Source: Mycobacterium interjectum
GTDB taxonomy: Bacteria; Actinomycetota; Actinomycetes; Mycobacteriales; Mycobacteriaceae
Direction: 5' to 3'
NCBI GenBank assembly: GCA_002102225.1
Contig: LQPB01000067.1
Span: forward strand, 1-37,873
DNA: 37,873 bases
Both the position numbers and the translations under genes were made by a program. Under the pieces are notes generated by a model. The model saw only the letters and a list, made by a program, of their open reading frames with translations. It did not search any database and was not told where the DNA came from. Below are positions 14,805 through 25,215 of this stretch, one piece after another; positions within the stretch are counted from its first letter, which is position 1; every line of letters begins with the position of its first letter.

Positions 14805-16829
14805 ATGACGGTCGACCAGCCGGTAGCCCCGCGCCGCGCGTTGGTGGGGCCGCTGCTGGTCGGCGTCGCCGTGCTGGCGGGCTGCACGGCCGCGGGAATC
14901 GGCGCGCTGTCGCTGGCGGACGCGCTGTTGGCCACCGGGTTGCCCGATCCCGGCCCGGCAACCACCCTGGGGCTGCCCTTCATCCGGGCGGCGGGGGAGA
15001 TCGCCGCGGTCCTGGCCGTCGGGTCGTTTCTCTGCGCGGCATTCCTGGTGCCGCCGCAGGCCAGCGGGGTGCTCGACGCCGACGGATACCGCGCGCTTCG
15101 CGTCGGGACGATGGCGGCGGGCGCATGGGCCGTGTGTGCCGCCCTGCTGGTCCCGCTGACCATCTCCGACGTCTCGGGGCACCGGCTGGCGGACCTGGAC
15201 CCGGGCACCATCTGGTCGCTGGCCGGCCTGGTCAACACCGCCTCCGCCTGGCGCTGGACCGCGATCCTGGCCGCGGCGGTCGCGCTGGCGAGCCTGCCGG
15301 TGCTGCGCTGGTCCTGGACGCCGGTGCTGGTCGCCGCGTCGTTGGTGACGCTGATCCCGCTCGGGCTGACCGGTCACTCGTCGGCCGGCGGTTCGCACGA
15401 CTTGGCGACCAACAGCCTGCTGATCCACCTCGTCGCCGCCAGCCTGTGGGCCGGCGGTCTGCTCGCGCTGCTCGCCCACGCGCTGCGCAACGGCGGGCAC
15501 ACCGGACTGGCGGCGCGGCGGTTCTCGGCGGTGGCGCTGTGGTGCTGGGTCGCGATGGCGCTTAGCGGATCAGTCAACGCGCTGGTGCGCGTGCTGCCGT
15601 CCGACCTGCTGACCACCGGCTACGGGCGGCTGGTGGTCGCCAAGTTCGTCGCGTTGTGCACGCTCGGCGTACTGGGCTGGCGCCAGCGGCGCTCCGCGGT
15701 GGCTGCGCTGCAGGCCGACGCGAGCCCGTCGGGCGGGCGCAGGGCGCTGATCAAGCTGGCGCTCATCGAGGCCGCGGTGTTCGGCCTCACCTTTGGCATC
15801 GCCGTCGGGCTGAGCCGGACGGCACCGCCGCCGCCTCCGGCCCGGTTGCCCACGATTCCGGAAGCCGAGATCGGCTACGACTTCGACGGACCGCCCACCG
15901 TGGCGCGCATCCTGTTCGACTGGCGCTTCGACCTGATCTTCGGCACCGCCGCCATCGTCCTCGCCGCGCTGTATGTGGCGGGGGTGGTGCGGTTGCGCCG
16001 GCGCGGCGATCGCTGGCCACCGGGGCGGACCGTGGCCTGGCTGCTGGGCTGCCTGGCGCTGCTGTTCGTGACCTCGTCGGGCGTCGGGCGGTACATGCCG
16101 GCGATGTTCAGCATGCACATGGTCGCGCACATGTGCCTGTCGATGCTGGTGCCGATCCTGCTGGTGCTGGGCGCCCCGGTCACCCTGGCGCTGCGGGCGT
16201 TGCCCGCTGCTGGCCGCGGCGATCCACCCGGCATGCGGGAATGGCTGCTGGCTGCGCTGCACAGCCGCCTGTCGCGGTTCCTGACCAACCCAGTGGTCGC
16301 GACGGTGCTGTTCGTCGCCGGCTTTTACGGGCTGTACCTGTCCAACCTTTTCGACACCACGGTGAGCAGCCACGCCGGGCACCTGGCGATGAACGTGCAC
16401 TTCCTGCTCAGCGGTTACCTGTTCTATTGGGTCGTCATCGGGGTGGACCCGACACCGCGTCCCATCCCGCCGCTGGCCAAAGTCGGCGTGGTGTTCGCGT
16501 CGCTGCCGCTGCACGCGTTCTTCGGGGTGGTGCTGATGGGCACGCGGCAGGTGCTCGGCGCCGACTACTACCGCTCGCTGGGCCTTGCCTGGCACACCGA
16601 TCTGATCGGCGATCAGCGATTGGGTGGCGGAATCGCCTGGGCGGCAGGCGAAGTGCCGTTGGTGATCGTGATGATCGCGTTGCTGGTGCAGTGGGCGCGC
16701 AGCGACCGGCGCACCGCCCGGCGGCTGGACCGGGCCGCCGATCTCGACAACGACGCGGAGCTGGCCGCCTACAACGCGATGCTGGCCGAGCTGGCGCGCG
16801 GGGAAACGCCGGGCCATTCGCCTCGTTGA
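14805..16829 (+). CDS. Copper/cytochrome-oxidase assembly membrane protein (CopD-CtaG fusion)
   Basis: 674 residues with more than ten hydrophobic segments. The N-terminal half (about 60-330) has the CopD-type helices (AGEIAAVLAVGSFL, GLTGHSSAGGSHD, SLWAGGLLALL, SVNALVRVLPSDLLTT). A short outside segment (about 345-370) leads to a CtaG-type cytochrome c oxidase assembly domain: YMPAMFSMHMVAHMCLSM, a Met/His row likely to bind copper, then LGAPVTLALRALP and later HFLLSGYLFYWVVIG. The same architecture is known from M. tuberculosis Rv0102. It would bring or insert copper for the aa3 oxidase. It sits where M. tuberculosis has Rv2481c and an IS6110 copy. It follows plsB2 by 27 bp and may be transcribed from its own leaderless promoter. 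Annotation by fold is firm; exact role inferred. Confidence 0.88.
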   Translation: MTVDQPVAPRRALVGPLLVGVAVLAGCTAAGIGALSLADALLATGLPDPGPATTLGLPFIRAAGEIAAVLAVGSFLCAAFLVPPQASGVLDADGYRALRVGTMAAGAWAVCAALLVPLTISDVSGHRLADLDPGTIWSLAGLVNTASAWRWTAILAAAVALASLPVLRWSWTPVLVAASLVTLIPLGLTGHSSAGGSHDLATNSLLIHLVAASLWAGGLLALLAHALRNGGHTGLAARRFSAVALWCWVAMALSGSVNALVRVLPSDLLTTGYGRLVVAKFVALCTLGVLGWRQRRSAVAALQADASPSGGRRALIKLALIEAAVFGLTFGIAVGLSRTAPPPPPARLPTIPEAEIGYDFDGPPTVARILFDWRFDLIFGTAAIVLAALYVAGVVRLRRRGDRWPPGRTVAWLLGCLALLFVTSSGVGRYMPAMFSMHMVAHMCLSMLVPILLVLGAPVTLALRALPAAGRGDPPGMREWLLAALHSRLSRFLTNPVVATVLFVAGFYGLYLSNLFDTTVSSHAGHLAMNVHFLLSGYLFYWVVIGVDPTPRPIPPLAKVGVVFASLPLHAFFGVVLMGTRQVLGADYYRSLGLAWHTDLIGDQRLGGGIAWAAGEVPLVIVMIALLVQWARSDRRTARRLDRAADLDNDAELAAYNAMLAELARGETPGHSPR

Positions 16830-16988
16830 GCTGACGACGGCTCGGGGCCTGTTCAATCCACAGTCCCGCCTCTTTCCACAGGGTCGCCGGACAGGACCCG
16901 GTTCAGGCTGCTGTTGCGCGCGGTGCGTCGGTAGCGGCGAGGTCAATTGGCCCCAACCAGAGAAATGCAACCGAGAAGGGATCAGCCC

Positions 16989-17471
16989 ATGTTCGAAACC
17001 CCGCTTACCGTGGTCGGCCACATCGTCAACAACCCCGAGCGCCGACAGGTCGGCACGCAAGAGGTCATCAAGTTCCGCGTCGCCAGCAATTCCCGGCGGC
17101 GCACTGCCGACGGCGGCTGGGAGCCGGGCAACTCGCTGTTCATCAACGTCAACTGCTGGGGCAAGCTGGTCACCGGCGTGGGCGCCGCGTTGGGCAAGGG
17201 TGCGCCGGTGATCGTGGTGGGTCACGTCTACACCAGCGAGTACGAGGACCGGGACGGCAACCGCCGCTCGTCGCTGGAGATGCGTGCGACCTCCGTTGGG
17301 CCCGATGTGTCCCGCGCGATCGTGCGCATCGAACGGCCGGGCTATACCGGCCCGACCGCCGCCGACGCCACCGCGCCCGCGACCGATGCGACCGACGCCG
17401 CTGGTGAGGACGCCGACGCCGGCGACAGCGGCGAGGCCGCCGAGACCGGTCCGCTGCCGCTGTCGGCTTAG
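16989..17471 (+). CDS. Single-stranded DNA-binding protein paralogue (SsbB-type, Rv2478c)
   Basis: 160 residues, matching Rv2478c (161). ATG 16989 with AGAAGGGA upstream is preferred to an in-frame start at 16947. Residues 1-110 are an OB-fold SSB domain: TVVGHIVNNPERRQV, FRVASNSRR, LFINVNCWGKLV, GAPVIVVGHVYTSEY and SSLEMRATSVG. The tail is Ala/Asp/Glu-rich and ends GPLPLSA. The DDDIPF-like tip that recruits repair and replication proteins in the main SSB is absent, so this protein probably binds ssDNA without the usual partners. It is the second mycobacterial SSB; the primary one lies elsewhere, next to rpsF. It is followed by ettA in the same direction after an 80-bp gap with its own -10 box. 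Confidence 0.9.
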   Translation: MFETPLTVVGHIVNNPERRQVGTQEVIKFRVASNSRRRTADGGWEPGNSLFINVNCWGKLVTGVGAALGKGAPVIVVGHVYTSEYEDRDGNRRSSLEMRATSVGPDVSRAIVRIERPGYTGPTAADATAPATDATDAAGEDADAGDSGEAAETGPLPLSA

Positions 17472-17500
17472 CTGCGGGAACCGGCCTGCCGCGCCGTGCC

Positions 17501-17506
17501 TAGGAT
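17501..17506 (+). promoter_or_regulatory. -10 box (TAGGAT) upstream of ettA
   Basis: TAGGAT fits the mycobacterial TANNNT consensus and lies 45 nt before ATG 17552. AAAGG follows as a ribosome binding site. No good -35 hexamer. Confidence 0.5.
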
Positions 17507-17551
17507 GGTCCGCGAGAACTCTCTCAAAGACCAGAAAGGCACAACCGCGGC

Positions 17552-19228
<1,677 letters not shown>

Positions 19229-19238
19229 TGTCAGGACT

Positions 19239-19258
19239 GCCCCGCTAAGCAGCGGGGC
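19239..19258 (+). terminator. Hairpin terminator without U-run, between ettA and gdh
   Basis: GCCCCGCT (19239-19246) and AGCGGGGC (19251-19258) form a perfect 8-bp GC stem with loop AAGC. It lies 11 nt after the ettA stop. There is no T-run after it, as is usual for mycobacterial I-shaped terminators. It may instead act as a processing site or attenuator ahead of gdh. Confidence 0.65.
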
Positions 19259-19304
19259 GACCGGACGCACAGCCCCGCGACGATGCGAGTTGGGAGCAAT
19301 CGGC

Positions 19305-22300
19305 ATGGCGATCGATCCCGGTGCCAAGCAGGACTTCAAGCCGTGGACCACGTTCAGCAAGAATGACGACGTTCCCGACTGGATCGCGAATGCCTACATC
19401 GAGAGCTATCGCGGTCCGCGCGGCGACGAACCGGGAGCCGCGGCATCCGATCGCGTCGACCCCGCGACCCTGGTGACCCCGGCCATGCTGCGCGCACACT
19501 ATCGGCTCGGCGAGTGCCGCCCCGAGCGCGGCAGCTGCGTGTGCGTCCACCCGGCCGACGATCCCGAGGGATTCGGGCCCGCCCTGCAGGTCGTCACCGC
19601 CCACGGCAGCATGCTGCTGGACTCCGTCACGGTGCTGCTGCACCGGCTCGGGGTCGGCTACGGCGGCATCATGACCCCCGTCTTCGACGTCCACCGCGAC
19701 CAGAACGGGGACCTGCTCAGCGTCGAACCCAAGGCGCCCGGCACGTCGCAATTCGACGGCGAGGCCTGGATATACGTCCCGCTGTCGCCGTCGGTCGACG
19801 CCAAGGCCCTCGCCGAGGTGGAGCGGCTGCTGCCCAAGGTGCTGACGGACGTCGAGCAGGTCGCCACGGACGCCGCGGCGATGATCGCCGCCCTGGGCGA
19901 TCTGGAAGCGGCCGTCGCGGCCAACGCCGACGACCGCTATGCGGCGCCGGACCGCGAGGACGTCGCCGAGCTGCTGCGCTGGCTGGCCAACGGAAACTTC
20001 CTGCTGCTGGGCTACCAACGCTGCCACGTGCACGACACCCAGGTTTCCCCGGACGGATCACCCGGCCTCGGGGTGCTGCGCACGCGGACCGGATCGCGGC
20101 CCCGGTTGACCGACGACGACCACCTGCTGGTCCTGGCGCAGTCCGTCGTCGGCAGCTACCTGCGCTACGGCGCCTACCCGTACGCGATCGCCGTTCGCGA
20201 AAAGGGCGACGGCGGCGCCGTTGTCGAGCACCGCCTGGTCGGGCTGTTCACCGTCGCCGCGATGAACGCCGACGTCCTGGAAATCCCGATGGTCTCGCGC
20301 CGGGTCCGCGAAGCGCTCACGATGGCCGACGACGACCCCATCCACCCGGGCCAGCTGCTGCTCGACGTCATCCAGACCGTCCCGCGCTCGGAGCTGTTCA
20401 CGCTCAGCGCCGAACGGCTGCTGGCGATGGCCAAGGCGGTGGTGGATCTGGGATCCCAGCGGCGCGCGTTGCTGTTCCTGCGCGCCGACCGGCTCCAATA
20501 CTTCGTCTCGTGCCTGGTCTACGTGCCCCGCGACCGCTACACCACGCCGGTGCGGTTGCAGATCGAAGACATCCTGGTCCGCGAGTTCGGCGGCACCCGG
20601 CTGGAATTCACCGCGCGGGTCAGCGAATCGCCTTGGGCGCTGATGCATTTCATGGTCCGACTGCCCGAATCCGATGCCCCGGTGGACGTTTCGGAAGACA
20701 CCCGCGTGCGGATCCAGGGTCTGCTGAGCGAGGCCGCGCGCACCTGGGGCGACCGGCTGATCGCCGCCGCGGCGGCGGGCACACCCGCGCACGCCGCCGC
20801 GGAGCATTTCGCCACCGCCTTCTCCGAGGTCTACAAGCAGGCCGTCACACCCGAGGATGCCATCGAGCACATCGCGATCATCAACGAGCTGTCCGATGAT
20901 TCGGTCAAGTTGGTGTTCTCCGACCGCGGCGACGACGGCGCCGCCCAGCTGACCTGGTTCCTCGGCGGGCACACCGCGTCGCTGAGCCAGCTGCTGCCGA
21001 TGCTGCAGAGCATGGGCGTCGTGGTGCTCGAGGAGCGGCCGTTCACCGTCACCCGCCAGGATGGGCTGCCGGTGTGGATCTACCAGTTCAAGATCCAGCC
21101 GCACCCGACGATCCCGTTCGCCACGACGACGGCCGAACGCAACTCCACCGCAGAGCGATTCGCCGACGCGGTCACCGCCATCTGGCAGGGCCGCGTCGAG
21201 ATCGACCGGTTCAACGAGCTGGTGATGCGGGCGAGGCTGACCTGGCAGCAGGTCGTGCTCATCCGCGCCTACGCGAAATACTTGCGGCAGGCCGGTTTTC
21301 CCTACAGCCAGTCCTACATCGAATCGGTGCTCAACGACCACCCGTCGACCGTGCGGTCCCTGGTCACGTTGTTCGAGGCGCTGTTCGACCCCCGGGAGTC
21401 GGGATCGCCGACCAGCCGCGACGCGCAGGCGGCCGCCGCCGCGGTCGCCTCCGACATCGACGCGCTGGTGAGCCTGGACACCGACCGCATCCTGCGCGCG
21501 TTCGCGTCGCTGGTCCAGGCCACCCTGCGCACCAATTACTTCGTGACGCGCGAAGGCTCGGCCCGGGCCCGTAATGTGTTGGCGCTCAAGCTGGATGCGC
21601 AGCTGATCGACGAGCTTCCGCTGCCGCGGCCCAAGTACGAGATCTTCGTGTACTCACCGCGCGTGGAAGGCGTGCACCTGCGGTTCGGCCCGGTGGCGCG
21701 CGGCGGCCTGCGGTGGTCGGACCGCCGCGACGACTTCCGCACCGAGATCCTGGGCCTGGTCAAGGCGCAAGCGGTGAAGAACGCCGTCATCGTGCCGGTC
21801 GGGGCCAAGGGCGGCTTCGTCGTCAAGCGGCCGCCGTTGCCCACCGGCGAGGCCGCCGCCGACCGCGACGCCAGCCGTTCCGAGGGCATCGCCTGCTACC
21901 AGCTGTTCATCTCGGGGCTTCTCGACGTCACCGACAACGTCGACCACGCAACGAAAAAGGTCAGCCCGCCCCCGGAGGTGATACGCCGCGACGGCGACGA
22001 CGCCTACCTGGTGGTGGCCGCGGACAAGGGCACCGCCACCTTCTCCGACATCGCCAACGACGTCGCCAAGTCCTACGGGTTCTGGCTGGGCGACGCGTTC
22101 GCGTCGGGCGGATCGGTGGGCTACGACCACAAGGCCATGGGCATCACCGCCAAGGGCGCGTGGGAGGCCGTCAAACGGCACTTCCGGGAGATGGGCGTCG
22201 ACACCCAGGCCGAGGACTTCACCGTCGTCGGCGTCGGCGACATGAGCGGCGACGTGTTCGGCAACGGCATGCTGCTCAGCGAGCACATCAGGCTGCTCGC

Positions 22301-24134
22301 CGCATTCGACCACCGGCACATCTTCCTCGACCCCGACCCCGATGCGGCGTCGTCGTGGCGCGAGCGCAAGCGGATGTTCGAGCTGCCACGGTCCAGCTGG
22401 GACGACTACGACAAATCGCTGATCAGCGAGGGCGGCGGGGTGTATAGCCGCGAGCACAAGGCGATTCCGGTCAGCCCGCAGGTCCGCGACGCCCTCGGCA
22501 TCCACGATGACGCCACCGAAATGTCGCCGCCCGACCTGATCAAGGCCATCCTGCAGGCGCCGGTCGACCTGTTGTTCAACGGCGGCATCGGCACCTACAT
22601 CAAGGCCGAATCGGAGTCCGACGCCGACGTCGGCGACCGCGCCAACGACCCGGTGCGGGTGAACGCAAACCAGGTGCGCGCCAAGGTGATCGGCGAGGGC
22701 GGCAACCTCGGGGTGACCGCGCTGGGCCGTGTCGAGTTCGATCTGTCGGGCGGCCGCATCAACACCGACGCCATGGACAATTCCGCCGGCGTGGACTGTT
22801 CCGACCACGAGGTCAACATCAAGATCCTGATCGACTCGCTGGTCACCGCGGGCAAGGTGAAGGCGGGGGAGCGCAAGGAGCTGCTGGAGTCGATGACCGA
22901 TGAGGTCGCGGCCCTGGTGCTGCAAGACAACGAGGACCAGAACGACCTGATCGGCACCAGCCGCGCCAACGCGGCCAGCCTGTTGCCGGTGCACGCGATG
23001 CAGATCAAGTATCTCGAGGACCGCGGCCTCAACCGGGAATTGGAGGCGCTGCCGTCGGAAAAGGAGATCCACCGGCGCACCGACGTCGGCATCGGGCTCA
23101 CCTCTCCCGAGCTGTGCACCTTGATGGCCCACGTCAAGCTGGCGCTCAAAGAGGACATGCTGACCACCGAGCTGCCGGAGCAGGACGTCTTCGCTTCCCG
23201 GCTGCCGCTGTACTTCCCGAAGCCGCTGCGCCAACGGTTCACCCCGGAGATCCGGACCCACCAGCTGCGCCGGGAAATCGTCACCACCATGCTGGTCAAC
23301 GACCTGGTCGACGCGGCGGGCATCAGCTACGCCTTCCGGATCACCGAAGACGTCGGCGTCAGCCCGATCGACGCGGTGCGCACCTACGTCGCCACCGACG
23401 CCATCTTCGGTGTCAGCGAGATCTGGCGGAGCATCCGCGCGGCGGACATACCCGTGGCGCTGTCGGACCGCCTCACGCTGGATACCCGGCGGCTGATCGA
23501 CCGCGCCGGCCGCTGGCTGCTCAACTACCGTCCGCAGCCGCTGGCCGTCGGCGCCGAAATCAACCGATTCGCCGCGAAGGTCAAGGAACTCACGCCACGC
23601 ATGTCGCAGTGGCTGCGCGGGGACGACAAGGCGATCGTCGAAAAAGAGGCGGCGGAATTCGCGTCGGAGGGCACGCCGGAAGACCTGGCGTACCTGGTCG
23701 CCGCCGGGCTGTATCGCTTCAGCCTGCTCGACATCATCGACGTCGGAGACATCACCGAGATCGAGACCGCCGACGTCGCGGACACCTATTTCGCCCTGAT
23801 GGACCGGCTGGGCACCGACGGCCTGCTGACCGCGGTGTCCGAGCTGCCCCGGCACGACCGCTGGCAATCGCTGGCGCGCTTGGCGATTCGTGACGACATC
23901 TACGCCTCGCTGCGGTCGCTGACCTTCGACGTGCTCGCCGTGGGGGAGCCCGACGAAAGCGGCGAGGAGAAGATCGGTGAGTGGGAACAGATGAGCGCGT
24001 CGCGGGTGGAACGGGCGCGCCGCACGCTCCGCGAGATTCAGGAAAGCGGCGCAAAGGATCTGGCGACGCTGTCGGTGGCGGCCCGGCAGATTCGCCGCAT
24101 GACCCGCACCAGCGGACGGGGCTCGTCGAGTTGA
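19305..24134 (+). CDS. gdh: NAD-specific glutamate dehydrogenase, large (180 kDa) type
   Basis: 1609 residues, against 1624 for M. tuberculosis Rv2476c. ATG 19305 with GGGAG about 10 nt upstream is preferred to TTG 19290. The first roughly 700 residues are the regulatory ACT-like and helical part of the L180 family. The catalytic core starts near 795: GPVARGGLRWSDRRDDFRTE, VKAQAVKNAVIVPVGAKGGF with the substrate Lys, then VGVGDMSGDVFGNG (about 975) for NAD binding, FNGGIGTY and GEGGNLGVT. The C-terminal 350 residues are the helical tail of the family. It oxidises glutamate to 2-oxoglutarate and ammonia. In mycobacteria this enzyme family is inhibited by unphosphorylated GarA, linking it to PknG signalling. 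The next gene overlaps its stop by TTGA. Confidence 0.97.
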   Translation: MAIDPGAKQDFKPWTTFSKNDDVPDWIANAYIESYRGPRGDEPGAAASDRVDPATLVTPAMLRAHYRLGECRPERGSCVCVHPADDPEGFGPALQVVTAHGSMLLDSVTVLLHRLGVGYGGIMTPVFDVHRDQNGDLLSVEPKAPGTSQFDGEAWIYVPLSPSVDAKALAEVERLLPKVLTDVEQVATDAAAMIAALGDLEAAVAANADDRYAAPDREDVAELLRWLANGNFLLLGYQRCHVHDTQVSPDGSPGLGVLRTRTGSRPRLTDDDHLLVLAQSVVGSYLRYGAYPYAIAVREKGDGGAVVEHRLVGLFTVAAMNADVLEIPMVSRRVREALTMADDDPIHPGQLLLDVIQTVPRSELFTLSAERLLAMAKAVVDLGSQRRALLFLRADRLQYFVSCLVYVPRDRYTTPVRLQIEDILVREFGGTRLEFTARVSESPWALMHFMVRLPESDAPVDVSEDTRVRIQGLLSEAARTWGDRLIAAAAAGTPAHAAAEHFATAFSEVYKQAVTPEDAIEHIAIINELSDDSVKLVFSDRGDDGAAQLTWFLGGHTASLSQLLPMLQSMGVVVLEERPFTVTRQDGLPVWIYQFKIQPHPTIPFATTTAERNSTAERFADAVTAIWQGRVEIDRFNELVMRARLTWQQVVLIRAYAKYLRQAGFPYSQSYIESVLNDHPSTVRSLVTLFEALFDPRESGSPTSRDAQAAAAAVASDIDALVSLDTDRILRAFASLVQATLRTNYFVTREGSARARNVLALKLDAQLIDELPLPRPKYEIFVYSPRVEGVHLRFGPVARGGLRWSDRRDDFRTEILGLVKAQAVKNAVIVPVGAKGGFVVKRPPLPTGEAAADRDASRSEGIACYQLFISGLLDVTDNVDHATKKVSPPPEVIRRDGDDAYLVVAADKGTATFSDIANDVAKSYGFWLGDAFASGGSVGYDHKAMGITAKGAWEAVKRHFREMGVDTQAEDFTVVGVGDMSGDVFGNGMLLSEHIRLLAAFDHRHIFLDPDPDAASSWRERKRMFELPRSSWDDYDKSLISEGGGVYSREHKAIPVSPQVRDALGIHDDATEMSPPDLIKAILQAPVDLLFNGGIGTYIKAESESDADVGDRANDPVRVNANQVRAKVIGEGGNLGVTALGRVEFDLSGGRINTDAMDNSAGVDCSDHEVNIKILIDSLVTAGKVKAGERKELLESMTDEVAALVLQDNEDQNDLIGTSRANAASLLPVHAMQIKYLEDRGLNRELEALPSEKEIHRRTDVGIGLTSPELCTLMAHVKLALKEDMLTTELPEQDVFASRLPLYFPKPLRQRFTPEIRTHQLRREIVTTMLVNDLVDAAGISYAFRITEDVGVSPIDAVRTYVATDAIFGVSEIWRSIRAADIPVALSDRLTLDTRRLIDRAGRWLLNYRPQPLAVGAEINRFAAKVKELTPRMSQWLRGDDKAIVEKEAAEFASEGTPEDLAYLVAAGLYRFSLLDIIDVGDITEIETADVADTYFALMDRLGTDGLLTAVSELPRHDRWQSLARLAIRDDIYASLRSLTFDVLAVGEPDESGEEKIGEWEQMSASRVERARRTLREIQESGAKDLATLSVAARQIRRMTRTSGRGSSS

Positions 24135-24547
24135 GCGTCGGGTACGTCGCGCCGGTGCCGGTGCGCTGGTCGGACATCGACATGTACCAGCACGTCAATC
24201 ACGCCACCATGGTCACCATCCTGGAGGAGGCGCGGGTGCTGTTCCTCCACGAGCCGTTCGCGGCCGACATCACGACCATCGGGCTGCTGATCGCCGATGT
24301 GCGGGTCACCTATCGGGGGCAGCTGCGGCTGACCGATTCGCCTCTGCAGGTGACCATTTGGACCAAAAAGGTGCGGACGGTGGACTTCACGCTGGGCTAT
24401 GACGTGCGATCGGTCAACGCCGACCCGGCGTCGAAGCCCGCCGTCATCGCCGAGACGCAGCTGGCCGCGGTCCATATCGAGGAGCAGCGGCTGGTGCGAC
24501 TCTCGCCGCACCATCGGGAGTATTTGCAACGATGGCTGAGGGAATAA
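24131..24547 (+). CDS. Hotdog-fold acyl-CoA thioesterase (4HBT/YbgC-like), Rv2475c-type
   Basis: 138 residues from TTG 24131, exactly the length of Rv2475c; the TTG overlaps the gdh stop (TTGA). An open frame runs further upstream inside gdh but carries no conserved sequence. The signature RWSDIDMYQHVNHATMVTILEEAR (in parts: DIDMYQHVNH at 15-24) gives the catalytic Asp and the His/Asn of the 4-hydroxybenzoyl-CoA thioesterase group. It would hydrolyse a small or acyl CoA thioester; the substrate is unknown. Coupling to gdh suggests the two are made together, although no clear metabolic link is known. The stop region overlaps the next start by 16 bp. Confidence 0.88.
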   Translation: MSVGYVAPVPVRWSDIDMYQHVNHATMVTILEEARVLFLHEPFAADITTIGLLIADVRVTYRGQLRLTDSPLQVTIWTKKVRTVDFTLGYDVRSVNADPASKPAVIAETQLAAVHIEEQRLVRLSPHHREYLQRWLRE

Positions 24548-25203
24548 CCGCCGAGCGTGGACTGTGGTTGCGCGACGCCGCGCACCGCGGGGACCTGGCC
24601 ACGTTCGTCGATCACGCGATGCGCCTGGACGACGCCGCGGTCATCCGGCTGCGGGCCCGGCCGGCCGGGCTGCTGACCGCTTGGGTGGCAACGGGTTTCG
24701 ACGTGCTGGCCAGCCGGGTGGTCGTCGGCAGGGTGCGGCCCGACGATTTGTCGGTGGCCGCGGACGCGCTGGCGCGTGGCCTGTCGGCGGCGGACGCCTC
24801 GGGTTACGTCGATCCGGGCTTCGCGATGGACTCGGCGTGGCGGGGCGCGCTGCCCCCGGAATCGGGGTTCACCCACCTGGAAGACCTGCCCGCCCAGGTG
24901 CTGCTGGACCTGGCGCAGCGCGGCGCGCGACTGGCCAAGGAGCGCGGCAGTTCTCACGGCCCGCCGGTCTCGCTGCTCGACCAGGAGGTCATCCGGGTCA
25001 GCTCGGCCGACGTCAGCGTCGGGCTCCCGATGCGCTGCGTGTTCGCCTTGACCGCAATGGGTTTCCTGCCGCAGTCGCCCGCCGAGGGCGCCGCCGCCGG
25101 CGAGCTGGTGCGGGTGCGGATATCGCCGTCGTGGCTGCGGGTCGACGCGAGGTTTGGCTCGGTGTACCGGCGCCGCGCCCACGCGGCGCTGGTGTTGCGC
25201 TGA
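24532..25203 (+). CDS. Conserved mycobacterial protein, Rv2474c-type, unknown function
   Basis: 223 residues (Rv2474c is 217). It is soluble, Ala/Arg-rich and mostly helical, with no signal peptide or catalytic motif I recognise. Recurring landmarks are LWLRDAAHRGDLATFV, ARPAGLLTAWVATGFDVLASRVV, GYVDPGFAMDSAWRG and SPSWLRVDARFGSVY. ATG 24532 overlaps the thioesterase gene by 16 bp, so it is the last gene of the gdh-thioesterase run. It converges with aglA with only 12 bp between the stops. The conserved position after gdh and the thioesterase in mycobacteria suggests a shared role, but no function can be given. Confidence 0.82.
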   Translation: MAEGITAERGLWLRDAAHRGDLATFVDHAMRLDDAAVIRLRARPAGLLTAWVATGFDVLASRVVVGRVRPDDLSVAADALARGLSAADASGYVDPGFAMDSAWRGALPPESGFTHLEDLPAQVLLDLAQRGARLAKERGSSHGPPVSLLDQEVIRVSSADVSVGLPMRCVFALTAMGFLPQSPAEGAAAGELVRVRISPSWLRVDARFGSVYRRRAHAALVLR

Positions 25204-25215
25204 GCTGGTCCGGGG

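Noticed and set aside
16856..16888. Two TCCACAG sequences resembling DnaA boxes before the ssb paralogue
   Set aside because: Only 6-7 of 9 positions match TTGTCCACA and there are only two copies, so chance is likely.
13728..17225. Long minus-strand open frames opposite plsB2 and the CtaG-like gene
   Set aside because: No conserved motifs; plus-strand genes explain the region completely.
21654..23867. 737-codon open frame on the minus strand inside gdh
   Set aside because: Same effect: opposite a well-conserved catalytic region, low-complexity translation rich in Arg, His, Gly and Asp.
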